A stretch of DNA of 64,000 bases from Euclidia mi (Eukaryota > Arthropoda > Insecta > Lepidoptera > Erebidae), in contig OX123197.2 of NCBI GenBank assembly GCA_944739405.2, positions 1,557,501 through 1,621,500 of the forward strand. The letters are read 5' to 3'. The notes beneath the pieces are model-generated. The model was not told where the DNA came from. It worked only from the letters and a program-made list of their open reading frames with translations, and did not search any database. A program made the translations under genes and the position numbers. Shown here in pieces: positions 33,941-44,911 of this stretch. How positions within the stretch are numbered: position 1 is the stretch's first letter; every line of letters begins with the position of its first letter.

Positions 33941-35663
33941 AAAATAAGCTAAATAGCTTTACATTATAAAGTATCATATTAGTGCATGTTGACACAAATT
34001 AGGTACAAAGGAAGAAAAATATTTCTGCATGTTGTACCAAATTTGTTCTATTCAGTTAGAACCACCTAAAAGTAATTATTACTTGATAAAACAGTAAATG
34101 CTTACCTAATTACCAATATTTAGATTACTTTCTTTCCTGGAGTATTTATTTGCAAGCACTAACACTGAGAACTGTATTTTTTACACAATTTCGAAGATCA
34201 AAAACTCACTCCGCACCGGTTCGTACCTGTTCACCGGCTTTGATGAAGGATGTAGTTCACACAACTTGCTCATAGATGGCCGTTTTATACATAAAATGAA
34301 GCTCGTATGGGACGAATTTGACACAGTATGCATAAAAAAAGAAAATCAGTTTGAAACTTAAAAATATTTAAGATAATATGGTTTGGTCCATATACGAACC
34401 ACGATGCGGTAAAGGGTTAAGTTTTAAAACCCCGAAAATAACAATAATCTTAACTTTTAATAATAAATAATAAACTCAATTGATATCTATAAATAATAAT
34501 CAATCTATAGATACTACAATTTTACCAATTTATTCTTAGTGGACACAAGCCTATTATGTTTGCTATTTACCAGAACTTATTATTCGAGAATTACACTCTC
34601 GACTAACTCAAAAGACATTTTGCGTCAATCCCAAGTAATATATAGGAACAGGGCAGGCAGAAGAAGAAGAATTATAATCTTATCCTAGGTGAAAAAGTCT
34701 GTACATTAAAGATATTTTGACGAAAATTAGCTAAAAAATCTAGGAAAATGCTAAAAAGCAATACTTGATAATTTTTAGAATTTATGTCTGTCTGTCTGTG
34801 CGACGTCTTTCCCTATGTTGCTAAAGATCTCTAAAATTGCGAAATTGATTTCAATAAAACTTACACTCATGTACAAAGGATACTCAACCCTATAAAATAG
34901 TATATGTTACATCACAATCTGTTGAGTGGTTTTCGGTGTACAGCTTGACCTCTCCTTTGTACGTAGTCCCAAACAAAACAGAGATCATCCAAAACTGGTT
35001 ATATATGTGATGCCATCTATGATCATTATAAGTTTGTTAGTAAAAGTATAGTTAGTCTAAAAAGGTACCTTCGAAGTGTTTTATGGCTATTTACCCGACT
35101 TTAAAAAAGGAGGTGATTCTTAATTTCGTCAGTATATTTTTACGTATTTTCGATAAATAAATTACTGGAACCGAGGATATTTATGGTTATCCTTCCTACC
35201 GTTAGATGTCACTATTTTCAAATAATTTTCTAGCAAAATAAATGTTTCTTGTAAAAAAGACAATAATTATGTGTCGGGTATCTTTCTGTTAATAAAAAAA
35301 TGATAGAGTATAATATTCGGCACTTTCATAAACAAAAAGTCTCCGTGTCAAAATTTATTACAATGTCCACTTAATTTAAACGGTCAATCCCATTTATTTA
35401 AAATTATTATATTTATATAATAGTTATATAATCATTTCATTTTATTTTAAATGATAAAAACAATTACTATAGATCCTTTTTTCCATCAATTGTCGATTAG
35501 TCCATATTATTTTCTATCTCGGTCGGTTTGTATATGTGAAATGAAATGAAATGAAATGAAATGAAATACTTCTTTATTTCGTATAAACTTTGAAAGTACT
35601 TACGAAACGTCATTAAAAAGAAATATTTAATACAATTATTTTTGTGTGTCGAATTAGAACAGC

Positions 35664-37160
35664 TCAGTCCCAAGCGTTTTGGTCGTCTTTATAGTCAGAT
35701 ATTTTATAATAGGCTTTTGAACATAATTTCGCTTTTACAATAATTTTGAACTTATTTATAGATAGGTCTCTTATATTATAAGGGAGCTTGTTATAAAAGC
35801 GTATACATTGCCCCATAAAACAGCTACTTATTTTGTGGAGACGAGTGCTATGAACTACGAGATTATTTCTGTGTCTTGTATTTACAGAATGTATATCACT
35901 TTTTTTACAAAATTTGTCAATATTTTTATGTACATATAGCAGATTTTCATAAATATATTGTGATACAACAGTTAGAATGTTTATTTCTTTGAACTTTTCT
36001 CTTAGAGAAACTCTTGGACTGAGGTTATAAATTCCCCTTACAGCTCTTTTCTGCAGAACAAATATTGTATTTAGGTCTGCAGCATTCCCCCAGAGAAGAA
36101 TCCCATACGACATTAAGCTATGAAAGTAACTGAAATAAACCATTCTAGCTGTTTCTAAATCTGTGAGGCGTCTAATTGTCTTAACTGCATAAGCTGCAGA
36201 ACTGAGTTTGCCCGAAAGCCTTTCTATATGTGGACCCCATTGTAGTTTGGTGTCCAGCATAATACCTAAAAACATGGTTGTCTCGACGGGCTCTATCCTA
36301 GATTCATTAAGTTGTACATTGGTTGGCATATGTTTAACATTGGGCATTGAAAATTTTAAAAGTTTAGTTTTCTTATTATTAAGTAATAGATTATTAACAT
36401 TAAACCAATTGACAACTTTAGAGAGTGCATTGTTTACTTCGTCAAAGTTACTCTGTCGTCGTTTAATATTAAAAATCAAAGAGGTATCATCAGCGAACAA
36501 TACAATCTCATGATTATTCTTAACGTAATAAGGTAAATCGTTAATATATATCAAGAATAGAAATGGTCCGAGAATTGAACCCTGCGGGACACCCATTTTC
36601 AAAGCAGAACCTGGAGATGTCTTGCCATTAACCTCGACCTTCTGGATTCTGTTGCCCAAATAAGAAGTCAGGAGATCGAGAGCTTTATTTTTAATGCCGT
36701 AATGATATAGTTTCCTGATAAGAGTATCATGATGAACACAATCAAAGGCTTTAGACAAGTCGCAAAATATACCTAACGCATCTTGCGACTTCTCCCAAGC
36801 TGCAAAAATACTTTTCAGTAACTCAACTGCTGCGTCAGTAGTTGAACAACCCCTCGTAAATCCGAATTGTTTCTTGTGAAGAAGATTATGTCTATTGAAA
36901 TGACTAAGTAGCTGACTAAGAATTAGTTTCTCAAAAATTTTGCTAAGCGTTGGCAATACAGAAATAGGTCGAAAATTTGAGGGGTCTGATGTGTCACCAG
37001 ATTTAAATAAAGGTGTTATTTTGCTATACTTCATTAAATCAGGAAATGTTCCAGAAGTGACACAACCATTGAACACTGTTGCAAGATGTGGAGCAATTAA
37101 TGTAATAATAGACGAAACAGTCTTTACTGACAATCCCCACAGATCCTTTGTCTTTTTCAT
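35664..37160 (-). CDS. LINE reverse transcriptase and C-terminus
   Basis: 498 open residues. KITPLFKSGD, FRPISVLPTLSKIFEKLI, GFTRGCSTTDA, DLSKAFDCVHHDTLI, MGVPQGSILGPFLF and FADD (about residue 219) cover the reverse-transcriptase blocks. FYNKLPYNIRD is near the C-terminus. It is in frame with 37170-38036 and separated by one TAA stop at 37170-37172, so a single nonsense change (the ATG at 37160 is internal) splits the original frame. No RNase H domain. Confidence 0.8.
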   Translation of the reverse strand: MKKTKDLWGLSVKTVSSIITLIAPHLATVFNGCVTSGTFPDLMKYSKITPLFKSGDTSDPSNFRPISVLPTLSKIFEKLILSQLLSHFNRHNLLHKKQFGFTRGCSTTDAAVELLKSIFAAWEKSQDALGIFCDLSKAFDCVHHDTLIRKLYHYGIKNKALDLLTSYLGNRIQKVEVNGKTSPGSALKMGVPQGSILGPFLFLIYINDLPYYVKNNHEIVLFADDTSLIFNIKRRQSNFDEVNNALSKVVNWFNVNNLLLNNKKTKLLKFSMPNVKHMPTNVQLNESRIEPVETTMFLGIMLDTKLQWGPHIERLSGKLSSAAYAVKTIRRLTDLETARMVYFSYFHSLMSYGILLWGNAADLNTIFVLQKRAVRGIYNLSPRVSLREKFKEINILTVVSQYIYENLLYVHKNIDKFCKKSDIHSVNTRHRNNLVVHSTRLHKISSCFMGQCIRFYNKLPYNIRDLSINKFKIIVKAKLCSKAYYKISDYKDDQNAWD

Positions 37161-37169
37161 ATTAATAGT

Positions 37170-38036
37170 TTAAAATTGTTTAAGACCATCATCTGTAGTA
37201 ACAGCAACAAATTCAAAGGCCGTAACACATTCCGGCACGCAGTCTTTAAGCAGCATTTCAGCAGACATGGAAGACGATTTGAGTGACGCTGTAGTTACAA
37301 TGGGTATATTAGCAAAAAATTTTTCAAATTTCGTCGCTACTTCCAAGTCCTCTGCAATACTCACATTATTGATATTTAGTAGGTAGTCGCGACTGCGTGT
37401 TTTGGCTCTACCAGTTTCGGTATTGATCACATTCCATGTTGCTTTTATGGTATTTTCAGCGCTTTTTATTTTATTTTTCAAATAAATTGATTTTGCAGCA
37501 TAACAAGCTTGTCTAAATGTTTTTGAGTATTTTTTTACATAATTAATAAAGGCTGGACTATTATTAAAAGTTTTTTCATTATAAAGTTCATATAACCTAA
37601 TCCGACTTTTATGAATGCCTTCAGTTGCCCAATCACTAAACATCAGACGGTCAGTTACATCTAATTTTTTAGGTTTAAATACAGTAGAAAATTCATCACC
37701 AATCAATTTAAATAATGAATTATGTAACTGATCCGGATGGTCATGAATAGGCAACCAACGCATTTTATTTGATAGATTATTTTTAAAAAGTTCTAATCGG
37801 TTTTCATTTATAGGTATAAAATTATGTAAACATAGATGGCGTTTTCTGAATGGCGGTGTTAAGATTCGCCGTGGATTGATGAGGTTCTCGGTTAATTTTC
37901 TTTCGTTTTCGTCGGATTGGTGTCTTAGTCGTTTCTTTTGAATAATGAATGTGGATGTGTTTCTTTGATTTCTTTCGTTCGTTCGTGTTCTGTACTTATA
38001 CAGGTGTCTCATTATTCCCAAATTCCCACACCTCAC
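37170..38036 (-). pseudogene. LINE ORF2 linker segment upstream of the reverse transcriptase
   Basis: 288 open residues, Lys/Arg-rich, with YAAKSIYLKNKIKSAENTI and ATWNVINTETGR, typical of the region between endonuclease and reverse transcriptase (compare KATWKVINDCKS in the LINE at 27250-29856). The first 30 or so residues probably belong to host sequence beyond the 5' truncation. The frame ends at a TAA (37170-37172). Confidence 0.7.
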
Positions 38037-38132
38037 GTACGTGGGAATCCGTGGGTAGGAGACTGGGGCCTGAATTCAGATAAAACAGTTAGATAATGTT
38101 GTGTATAAAGAAAGTCTCTACTGATATCCCTA

Positions 38133-38420
38133 CTATCCCTACTTCCCTTCTAATATTATAAATTCGAAAGTGTGTATGTATGTTCCGTTTTCACGCTAAA
38201 ACGGCTGAACTGATTTTGTTGAAATTTAATCCTACTAATATCATAAATGTGAAAGTTTGTGAAGATGTATGTATAGATGGATGGATGGATGGATGGATGT
38301 ATGGATGGATGTTTGTGACTCTTTCACGCAAAAACTACTGAACGGATTTGGATGAAACTTTAGAGTAATATAGTTTATACATCAGAATAACACATAGGCT
38401 ACAATTTATAAAAAAAAATG
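38133..38420 (+). mobile_element. Helitron (Lep1-like) 5' region with (GATG)n
   Basis: Two successive starts resemble the Lep1 5' end (CTAATATTATAAATTCGAAAG at about 38151 and CTACTAATATCATAAATGTG at about 38232). They are followed by a (GATG)n tract at 38275-38310 and AAAACTACTGAACGGATTT. The 3' counterpart (CGGGCGAAGCTGCGGGCGAA then AGCTAGT) is at 40709-40746. They may be one long element of about 2.5 kb or two fragments. Confidence 0.55.
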
Positions 38421-38518
38421 TATAATGTTGCCATAATAATTATAAGGAAAAGTATCAACTAAGTCGGCAAAAATCCTGAACTCTGAAAGCTGTGTTCGCG
38501 TGCGTTGCCTAAACTATG

Positions 38519-38963
38519 AAAAATTCAAGATGGCTGCCGTCACAAAATGGCGGATTACTTATTTTCCACAAAATACCTCAATACGGGTATCAAATAAAAG
38601 GGCTTCATTCGTAGAATAGAGCTCACTATAAAAAATCCAAGATGGCTGTCGCCGCAAAATGGCGGATTACATATTTACCACAAATACCTCAATATGGGTA
38701 TCGAATGAAAGGGCTTGATTCGTAGAATACGCTCACTATGAAAAATCCACTATGGCTGCCGCCACAAAATGGCTGATTACATATTTGCCACAAATACCTC
38801 AATATGGGAATCAAATGAAAGGGCTTGATTGGTAGAATAGACCTTACTATTAAAAATCCAAGATGGCCGCCGTCACAAAATGGCGGATATCTTATTTTCC
38901 ACAAATACCTCAATATGGGTATCGAATGAAAGGGCTTGATTGGTAGAATAGACCTCACTATGA
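38519..38963 (+). repeat. Four-copy tandem repeat, unit about 111 bp
   Basis: Four successive units each contain AAATCCAAGATGGC, AAAATGGC, CCACAAATACCTCAATA and GAAAGGGCTT. Units start near 38519, 38630, 38740 and 38850. The units differ by a handful of substitutions. There are no meaningful frames. Confidence 0.85.
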
Positions 38964-39200
38964 AAACAGAATGAGTAGTATTAACAAACAAAACTAAAAA
39001 TTTGAAAATAAAATAAAGTAAAAAAAACATTTATTTTAATTTTGGGCGTAGCGTATCCAGAATAAACATTATAATATAAATTTCACTTGCCCAACGATTT
39101 TATATTTGTCTTATCAATACCCCAGATTGATGAGAAGTTTGGTGCGATCTGGCAGCTAGGACTTACCGCATTACTTTTTAGCTTTTGTTACATAACCTAA

Positions 39201-40213
39201 CTATAAGTTGGTGCCACGAGAAGATAGACTTTTTGTAAACAAACATTCAGGGCTTCACAACCTGTTTTCAAACACTTGTGTTTTAGATTTTATACTTTTT
39301 GGCCAGTCTTTTTTTTTCAATGCCTAATCATGCCACTATGTTTTTAAATTTTTGTTGTTAAATTTTACTGAAATAAATAAATTTCATTTTGTGTTTGAAT
39401 GGTCGAATGTTCATAAGTTTGCCAACATTTTTTTGTCGTTTCACACGTAATTTATTATGTAAATTAAGGAAAAATAGAGTACCATGTATGTAAATGATAG
39501 AGTACATACTTGTTACGCTATTATTGACATGATTTTTTTCAAATCATAGACAATAAATCATTTGCAAAGTAGCTTACCTACCCTAAAATATTAAATTATA
39601 GACCACAATGAATAATATTACAGATAAGTAGCTAGTGCATTGCATAAAAAATTCTAGGCATGGAGATTTTACGTTGTCTGTGAATGATATCGTCAGAATT
39701 AACTTAAACAAAATCCATTAAAAGTAACGGTAGTCTGAGAACGCAATTTCTTTTTTAGGTATTAATAATTTTCTGCCCGACTACCTAATAGTTTGCCATC
39801 TGCTATTCTGCACCCGCTTTTTGACATGCCGACAGCGCTGCAGCAAAAAGAGCGTTGCGATCCTATAAACTTGTATTTAACTTTAAATTTACCCCTTCTT
39901 GGTAACAAAAAATAATAATTTTGTCCTCTGATAAATGCATGTTAAGCCCAAGAAAGAAAAATTTCAATGAATTAACGCCAAATGTTTACATTCTAGGCGT
40001 CAGTACCACAAAACATCAAAAGATCCTGTTGACAGCGCATAATATCGATAAAAACCCCGATCCATTGACATATTAGTTGCCAATAACACGTATCTATGTA
40101 CTGTTGCGCTCATTGGTTTTGACATTATTTGTTTTTGACAGAACTATCGCTAAGTCACTTAGTAGAAATTCTTTGTTTACAAAAAGTCTATGTTCTCGTG
40201 GCACGGACTATAG
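39201..40213. mobile_element. Non-autonomous DNA transposon, about 1 kb, long inverted ends
   Basis: The left end CTATAAGTTGGTGCCACGAG continues AAGATAGACTTTTTGTAAAC. The right end reads inward CTATAGTCCGTGCCACGAGA, then ACATAGACTTTTTGTAAAC. Terminal repeats exceed 40 bp with few mismatches. The interior is AT-rich and non-coding. No target duplication is identified, so the exact limits may differ by a few bases. Confidence 0.75.
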
Positions 40214-40708
40214 ATCATTTTTATTGTAATAAAACAGTGTAACACAAAAAATATGTTTTTTACAAGGCTCATTCTAGAGTAGTGTAGTTATCAAATTGTT
40301 TTCAAAATTGATAGATTTATTGCCTTTAGTATTTAATGTAGATGAACTTTGTCTTTACAGTAAGTAGTTTGGACGAATTGTTTAAAAGTTATCACGATAT
40401 AATTGATATAAGCGCAGCGTCATTCAAATCGCTTACTATGAGTTGGCGCTCTTAAGCGCAGAGGGGCGGTCTGATTATGTACTTTGTGGTAATGCTTTCA
40501 GTTTTTATGTTTGCTGCTATTCTATTCAGTAGATACATAAGCTCTTCAATAACTTTAATAATATACCTACATACTAATCTTTACCTAAAGTTTGACGACT
40601 ATAAAAACAAAAGTAATTTAAAGTAGGTAGGTATTATTTGTTTATATGTATGCTACACGGCTAATGTGCAGTCTGAAACCTGGGGAAGTACAAAGGCTAC
40701 TCTTTATT

Positions 40709-40746
40709 AAAATTTCATGCGGGCGAAGCTGCGGGCGAAAGCTAGT
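40709..40746 (+). mobile_element. Helitron 3' end
   Basis: It contains GCGGGCGAAGCTGCGGGCGA followed by AAGCTAGT, a short GC-rich hairpin then CTAGT, as at Lep1-type Helitron 3' termini. See 38133-38420 for a possible 5' end. Confidence 0.6.
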
Positions 40747-40853
40747 TTTAAATAATTTTGATATTAACAACTTCATCGCCGATTTTAATTGTACCCATAA
40801 ATCGAATGCGTAATCTTCATTAAAAAATAATGATTCGCTTGCTACTAGATTTT

Positions 40854-41068
40854 TTTTTATATACTCACGCCTGTATCCCCGAAGGGGTAGGCAGAGGTGG
40901 AATATTACACCCACATTTTGCCATGAATTTTTAGGTCCCACGTATTGCCGTACCGGGCTGCCGTACTGAGAATTTCCTAACGGAAAACCCCAATAACACT
41001 TTGCCCAAGCCGGGAATCGAACCCGAGACCTCCCAATTCCACGCGCACATTTATGCCGGGAGACCAAA
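40854..41068 (-). repeat. SINE-A copy, head slightly truncated
   Basis: Family blocks are present on the minus strand. TAGATTTT at 40846-40853 and 41069-41076 is a probable 8-bp target duplication. Confidence 0.75.
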
Positions 41069-41349
41069 TAGATTTTAGTTCACATAAATCTAAAAGTAAA
41101 TGCAGGTAATATATCTTAGAAAAGTCTGCTATTTCGCGTAAGAAATAAATCACAAGAGAAGTCTTGAGATCTCAATATTTATGTTCAAATATTTTTACAT
41201 GCACATCAGGACTTCTTACAAAAAACAGATACTGCAATGATTTAATATAATATAATAGCATTCTACTAAACATTCCGATTGTACTATTGTATCCTTCATT
41301 GGATTGAAATAAATTTGACTGTTTAACATAAGACCGACAAGCTATTCGT

Positions 41350-44300
41350 CTTTCTTTATTTATTTATTTATTTTGATTAAGGATTTCCAACAAAGGCTGT
41401 ACACATCTTATAAATAACAATTTTTTAAAATTACAATACAGGATTTTAGCCTGTGTACTCCCTCAATTACAGGAAACCACATCATGCTTAAGTTATAAAT
41501 TCTGAAATAACAAAAAAGTGCACATAAGAGCAGGCAATTTACAAAGGTTTACAAAATAGGTACATGTTTTAAAATTAAAGTTAAAAATACAAAGTTTACT
41601 TAGAATAAATAAAAAACAAAATCAACAATATTAACAGAGACTGAGTAAAATTAAAGTTAATAAGGAACACACCCATTACTATACCTCAACAAAAAGCGCA
41701 GCCATAGCATGTTTTTTGTACTCACTTATCCTATCGCTAATATCTGCATTACAGAGTTTGGTGACCAAGTTGTGCTGCCTACAAAGCCTTGACATGGCGG
41801 CGTAGTACCCGAGATTTGTTCTTGAGTAAGGAACACTGAACAAATTATATACGTTACTTCTAGGCACATGAGTAGGGATGTTAATGACTAAAGAGCTTAA
41901 TAAATCACTGCAATCAATGTGACCGTTAAATAATTTGTGAAGAAAAACAGCATCTGTCATTTTTCTACGGTTCGATAAGGTAACCATATTATAATGTTTT
42001 AATCTTGCCGCGTAATTTGAAAGTATCTTGGCTTTATGGTCGCGATAGCAGATATGATAAAGAAAGCGTTTTTGAACGCTTTCCAAGCGCTTATTGTAAA
42101 TATCATAGTAAGGGTTCCAAACAACAGAGTTATATTCTAGTATTGGTCGTACTAATGCATTAAAAAGTAGTATTTTTGTTGACGATTTTTTGAATTCTCT
42201 CGTGTTGCGCAACACAAAGCCTAATGCTCTAAAACCCTTTGACGTAATATTTAAAATGTGTGTGTCGAATTTCAATTGTGTATCTATCCAAACGCCTAAA
42301 TCACGAATTTTATCTACGAAGCTGATCTTAACTCCACCAATGTAATACTCATTGAGTCTTGTAATTTTTTTGCGAGTAAAGTGGATATGATGGCATTTGT
42401 TAATATTTAAGTGCATTTTATTTATTTGACACCAATCGTGTAGTCTGTCAAGATCTTCTTGTAGTTTGGTTGAGTCTGAGGGGTTGCGAATTGGCATGAT
42501 TAATTTAAGGTCATCTGCAAAAAGATAGAACTTCGAGTAATGGAAGCATTTATTAATGTCGTTGATAAACACATTAAAGAGAATGGGCCCTAAATGGGAA
42601 CCCTGTGGGACTCCAGAGGTCACTTCGTAAGCATCAGAGAGGTATCCATTAATAGCAACTCTTGCACGTCTATTTTCTAGATAGGATTGAAACCATTCAA
42701 GTAGTTTGCCATGTATGCCAATTTGATGTAATTTATTAATAAGAAGACTGTGATCTACCTTATCAAATGCCTTACTGAAGTCTGTGTAGATTGCATCTAC
42801 GGGAATACATTTATCAAGATGTTCCGATAATGTTGATGTGTAGGACAATAAGTTGGTAGCCGTAGATCGTGATTTTATGAACCCATGCTGGTTGTTGCTA
42901 ATGTATTGTTTAAGGTGCCACGTAATGCGTTCTGTCACGAGTTTTTCTAATATTTTGCCGAAAGTTGCCAATATAGATATTGGTCGGTAATTTATAACAA
43001 GATGTTTATCATCGGATTTATGTATGGGTACAACGAGTGCCTCCTTCCAGAGGTCCGGAAAAACACCTTCTGAGAGTGACCTATTAAAAATTAAGACTAG
43101 AGGTGTAATTAGTGCCTTTGCGCAATGCTTAATGAAAACTGGTGGAATGCCGTCTATACCTGCTCCTTTTTCTTCGTTTAAATGTTTGAGTGCGTTTTGA
43201 ATTTCAGAGTTAGTGAAGGTTAATGTGCCTAGACTAGATGTATTGGCAAAAGTTTCATTAAAGGAACAGTTCTGAATCGGTGAAAATGGAGCGTTGAAAG
43301 TCTGAGAGAAATTATCAGCGAAGAGATTACAAATTTCCTGTCCATTAGATGCAGTTTTAGTTTTGTATTGCATTGTAGCGGGATACACACTATTTCTTTT
43401 CTTTTTATTCTTAATGTGAGTCCAAAATATTTTGGGACATTTGACAACTTTGTCCTCAATATCACAGAGATATTTATTATAACAAGTAGTTTGAAGCTCC
43501 CTGCACCTGGTACGCAATCTTTCGAATTCCAATAGATCCAGAGGATTTCTATATTTTTTAATCCTTAAATGACACTTGTATTTCTGTTTAAGTAGGCATA
43601 TTAATTCACGAGAATACCAAATTGGGTATTTACTGTTAGTTAATTTTTTTAAAGGTATTAATGTAATAATGGCCTTATTCAACTTTTCATATAGTAGGCT
43701 TAACATATCGTTGACTGAAAAGCTGTCTTGAAATTCTTTTTCCCATGCAATGGCCATCAGAGATTTTGAAACCATGTCATAGTCTGCCCTAAAAAAATTA
43801 GGCCTTAAGACTGAATTTGTTTTTAAATTCGAGACAGTCAGGAGTGGTAAGCGGAATTCTAAAGGAGGATGTAGCAAATCTTCTACAGATAGACTGCTGT
43901 TACTACGGTGGACATCAGTGACTGTTATGTTACTGAGTATCAGGTCAAGAGATTTTGATTTATTGTTTAGAATACAGTTGAATTGATTAAGGTTGTTGAG
44001 AGTTATGAAGTCTACGAAACTAATATTAACGTCTGAATTAGGATATTTAGTTTGTAGTTGCTGAGAGTCTTCCTCGAGTGTCCAACGAATGCTACTGAGG
44101 TTAAAATCGCCAACGATCAATGTAATTGCGCAGTTGTCGATGCTTTTCTGAGCACTAGTCACGTATTGGTGTAACGTTTCACACTGTAAAGGTGGTGGTA
44201 AATATACCGCACAAATATGAAGTTTCATAATGTTGTGCTTTGAGCTTTTCACATCGATGCCTATCCAAAGATCTTCGATTTCACTTTCAAACTGAGATAG

Positions 44301-44579
44301 TCTAGTAGATTTAATATGATTTGCAACCGCGATTAAGACACCACCACCATCTTTTCGTGCGCCATATTTAGTTGACTCTCTGTCACGTCTATAAATTACG
44401 ATCTTTAGTCTTATACGAGATTTAGTCGATCGACTAAAGAATTCAGCAGAAGAAAGGCCGGACGACAATTTCACATTTTGCATTGTGAACGCTTGGTCGA
44501 TATAGGTTATATTAGCTTTCTTGTGAAATTGTGACCATGTTATCAAAAATAGGCGTCCTACGAAGCAGGGTTGCATCAT
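41350..44579 (-). mobile_element. LINE with one long ORF, close to exon W6
   Basis: A minus-strand non-LTR element with its ORF at 41679-44579 and an (AAATA)n tail at about 41355-41375. The ORF starts inside the endonuclease domain, so the 5' end is missing. Its 5' edge lies about 185 bp upstream of exon W6. Confidence 0.8.
41679..44579 (-). CDS. LINE ORF2: partial endonuclease and reverse transcriptase
   Basis: 966 residues, uninterrupted. The endonuclease is present from its middle: GARKDGGGVLIAV (about 72-84), ICAVYLPPP and LIVGDFNLSS (about 152). The first conserved blocks are absent. The reverse transcriptase has NYRPISILATFGKILEKLV, GFIKSRSTATNL, DFSKAFDKVDH, SGVPQGSHLGPILFNVF and FADD (about residue 684). 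The C-terminal domain has no RNase H. The first 60 residues resemble nothing and may come from sequence 5' of the truncation. The long open frame suggests relatively recent insertion. Confidence 0.85.
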   Translation of the reverse strand: MMQPCFVGRLFLITWSQFHKKANITYIDQAFTMQNVKLSSGLSSAEFFSRSTKSRIRLKIVIYRRDRESTKYGARKDGGGVLIAVANHIKSTRLSQFESEIEDLWIGIDVKSSKHNIMKLHICAVYLPPPLQCETLHQYVTSAQKSIDNCAITLIVGDFNLSSIRWTLEEDSQQLQTKYPNSDVNISFVDFITLNNLNQFNCILNNKSKSLDLILSNITVTDVHRSNSSLSVEDLLHPPLEFRLPLLTVSNLKTNSVLRPNFFRADYDMVSKSLMAIAWEKEFQDSFSVNDMLSLLYEKLNKAIITLIPLKKLTNSKYPIWYSRELICLLKQKYKCHLRIKKYRNPLDLLEFERLRTRCRELQTTCYNKYLCDIEDKVVKCPKIFWTHIKNKKKRNSVYPATMQYKTKTASNGQEICNLFADNFSQTFNAPFSPIQNCSFNETFANTSSLGTLTFTNSEIQNALKHLNEEKGAGIDGIPPVFIKHCAKALITPLVLIFNRSLSEGVFPDLWKEALVVPIHKSDDKHLVINYRPISILATFGKILEKLVTERITWHLKQYISNNQHGFIKSRSTATNLLSYTSTLSEHLDKCIPVDAIYTDFSKAFDKVDHSLLINKLHQIGIHGKLLEWFQSYLENRRARVAINGYLSDAYEVTSGVPQGSHLGPILFNVFINDINKCFHYSKFYLFADDLKLIMPIRNPSDSTKLQEDLDRLHDWCQINKMHLNINKCHHIHFTRKKITRLNEYYIGGVKISFVDKIRDLGVWIDTQLKFDTHILNITSKGFRALGFVLRNTREFKKSSTKILLFNALVRPILEYNSVVWNPYYDIYNKRLESVQKRFLYHICYRDHKAKILSNYAARLKHYNMVTLSNRRKMTDAVFLHKLFNGHIDCSDLLSSLVINIPTHVPRSNVYNLFSVPYSRTNLGYYAAMSRLCRQHNLVTKLCNADISDRISEYKKHAMAALFVEV

Positions 44580-44764
44580 CTTAGTTTATTAAACAATATT
44601 AATTAAGTTACTCGAGCCTTACTTGCTTTAACTTCAAAATGTTTGTGCTTCGGGGCGTGTGTTTGAATTTGAATCCTCGGTCTGACAGTCTGTTGGTATC
44701 TCCATATCGCTATCGCTGCCTTTTTACTTTTATAAACAAATTAATATAATTAATTCACGTATAG

Positions 44765-44911
44765 AGGCTACTGCGACAATCTAATGGACGACCTGCTGCG
44801 TCGCATGGAGCAGTACGCGAACAATCTCGAATCGCTGGTCGAAGAGAAGACAGAACAACTGTCCATGGAGAAGAGGAGGAGCGAGGAACTACTCTACCAG
44901 GTGCTGCCGAG
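44765..44911 (+). CDS. Gyc32E: Guanylate cyclase exon W6 (signalling helix)
   Basis: It completes residue 287 and runs to 335 with two bases of the next codon (phase 2), between the acceptor GTATAG and the donor GTAAAT. It encodes GYCDNLMDDLLRRMEQYANN then LESLVEEKTEQLSMEKRR and LLYQVLP, the amphipathic coiled-coil linker that couples the kinase-homology domain to the cyclase and supports dimerisation. This sequence is highly conserved among receptor guanylate cyclases. Confidence 0.95.

Larger units (their letters stand above)
32483..34416 (-). mobile_element. piggyBac-type element, deleted, TTAA-flanked
   Basis: The left terminus is TTAA then CCCTTTACTGCAT, and the right terminus is ATGCGGTAAAGGG then TTAA. 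These give 13-bp inverted ends (one mismatch) with TTAA target duplication, the signature of piggyBac transposons. Minus-strand frames at 33514-33940 encode an acidic stretch (RSSDEDLSEDEHRV) followed by RSARAEKPRWRDGFLEK, plausible as the acidic N-terminus of a transposase. No DDE core is left. An unrelated repeat (32722-33466) is inserted inside. Confidence 0.75.
35537..38045 (-). mobile_element. 5'-truncated LINE with (GAAAT)n tail
   Basis: A minus-strand LINE retaining the segment between endonuclease and reverse transcriptase (37170-38036) and the reverse transcriptase (35664-37160). The microsatellite tail is at 35537-35567, the same unit as in the LINE at 26581-31690. The endonuclease is missing, as is common after incomplete target-primed reverse transcription. 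Confidence 0.8.
25090..44764 (+). other. Intron W5-W6 (19.7 kb), packed with transposons
   Basis: Contents in order: repeat at 25300-25625, LINE tail 25918-26165, MITE-C split by a LINE (26442-31994), piggyBac-type element 32483-34416, LINE 35537-38045, Helitron-type 5' end and a tandem repeat (38133-38966), inverted-repeat element 39201-40213, Helitron 3' end 40709-40746, SINE-A 40854-41068 and LINE 41350-44579. I see nothing recognisable at 34430-35530 or 41080-41340. Confidence 0.75.

Noticed and set aside
38275..38310. CRISPR-like direct repeats
   Set aside because: It is a (GATG)n microsatellite inside a Helitron-like sequence, with no spacers.
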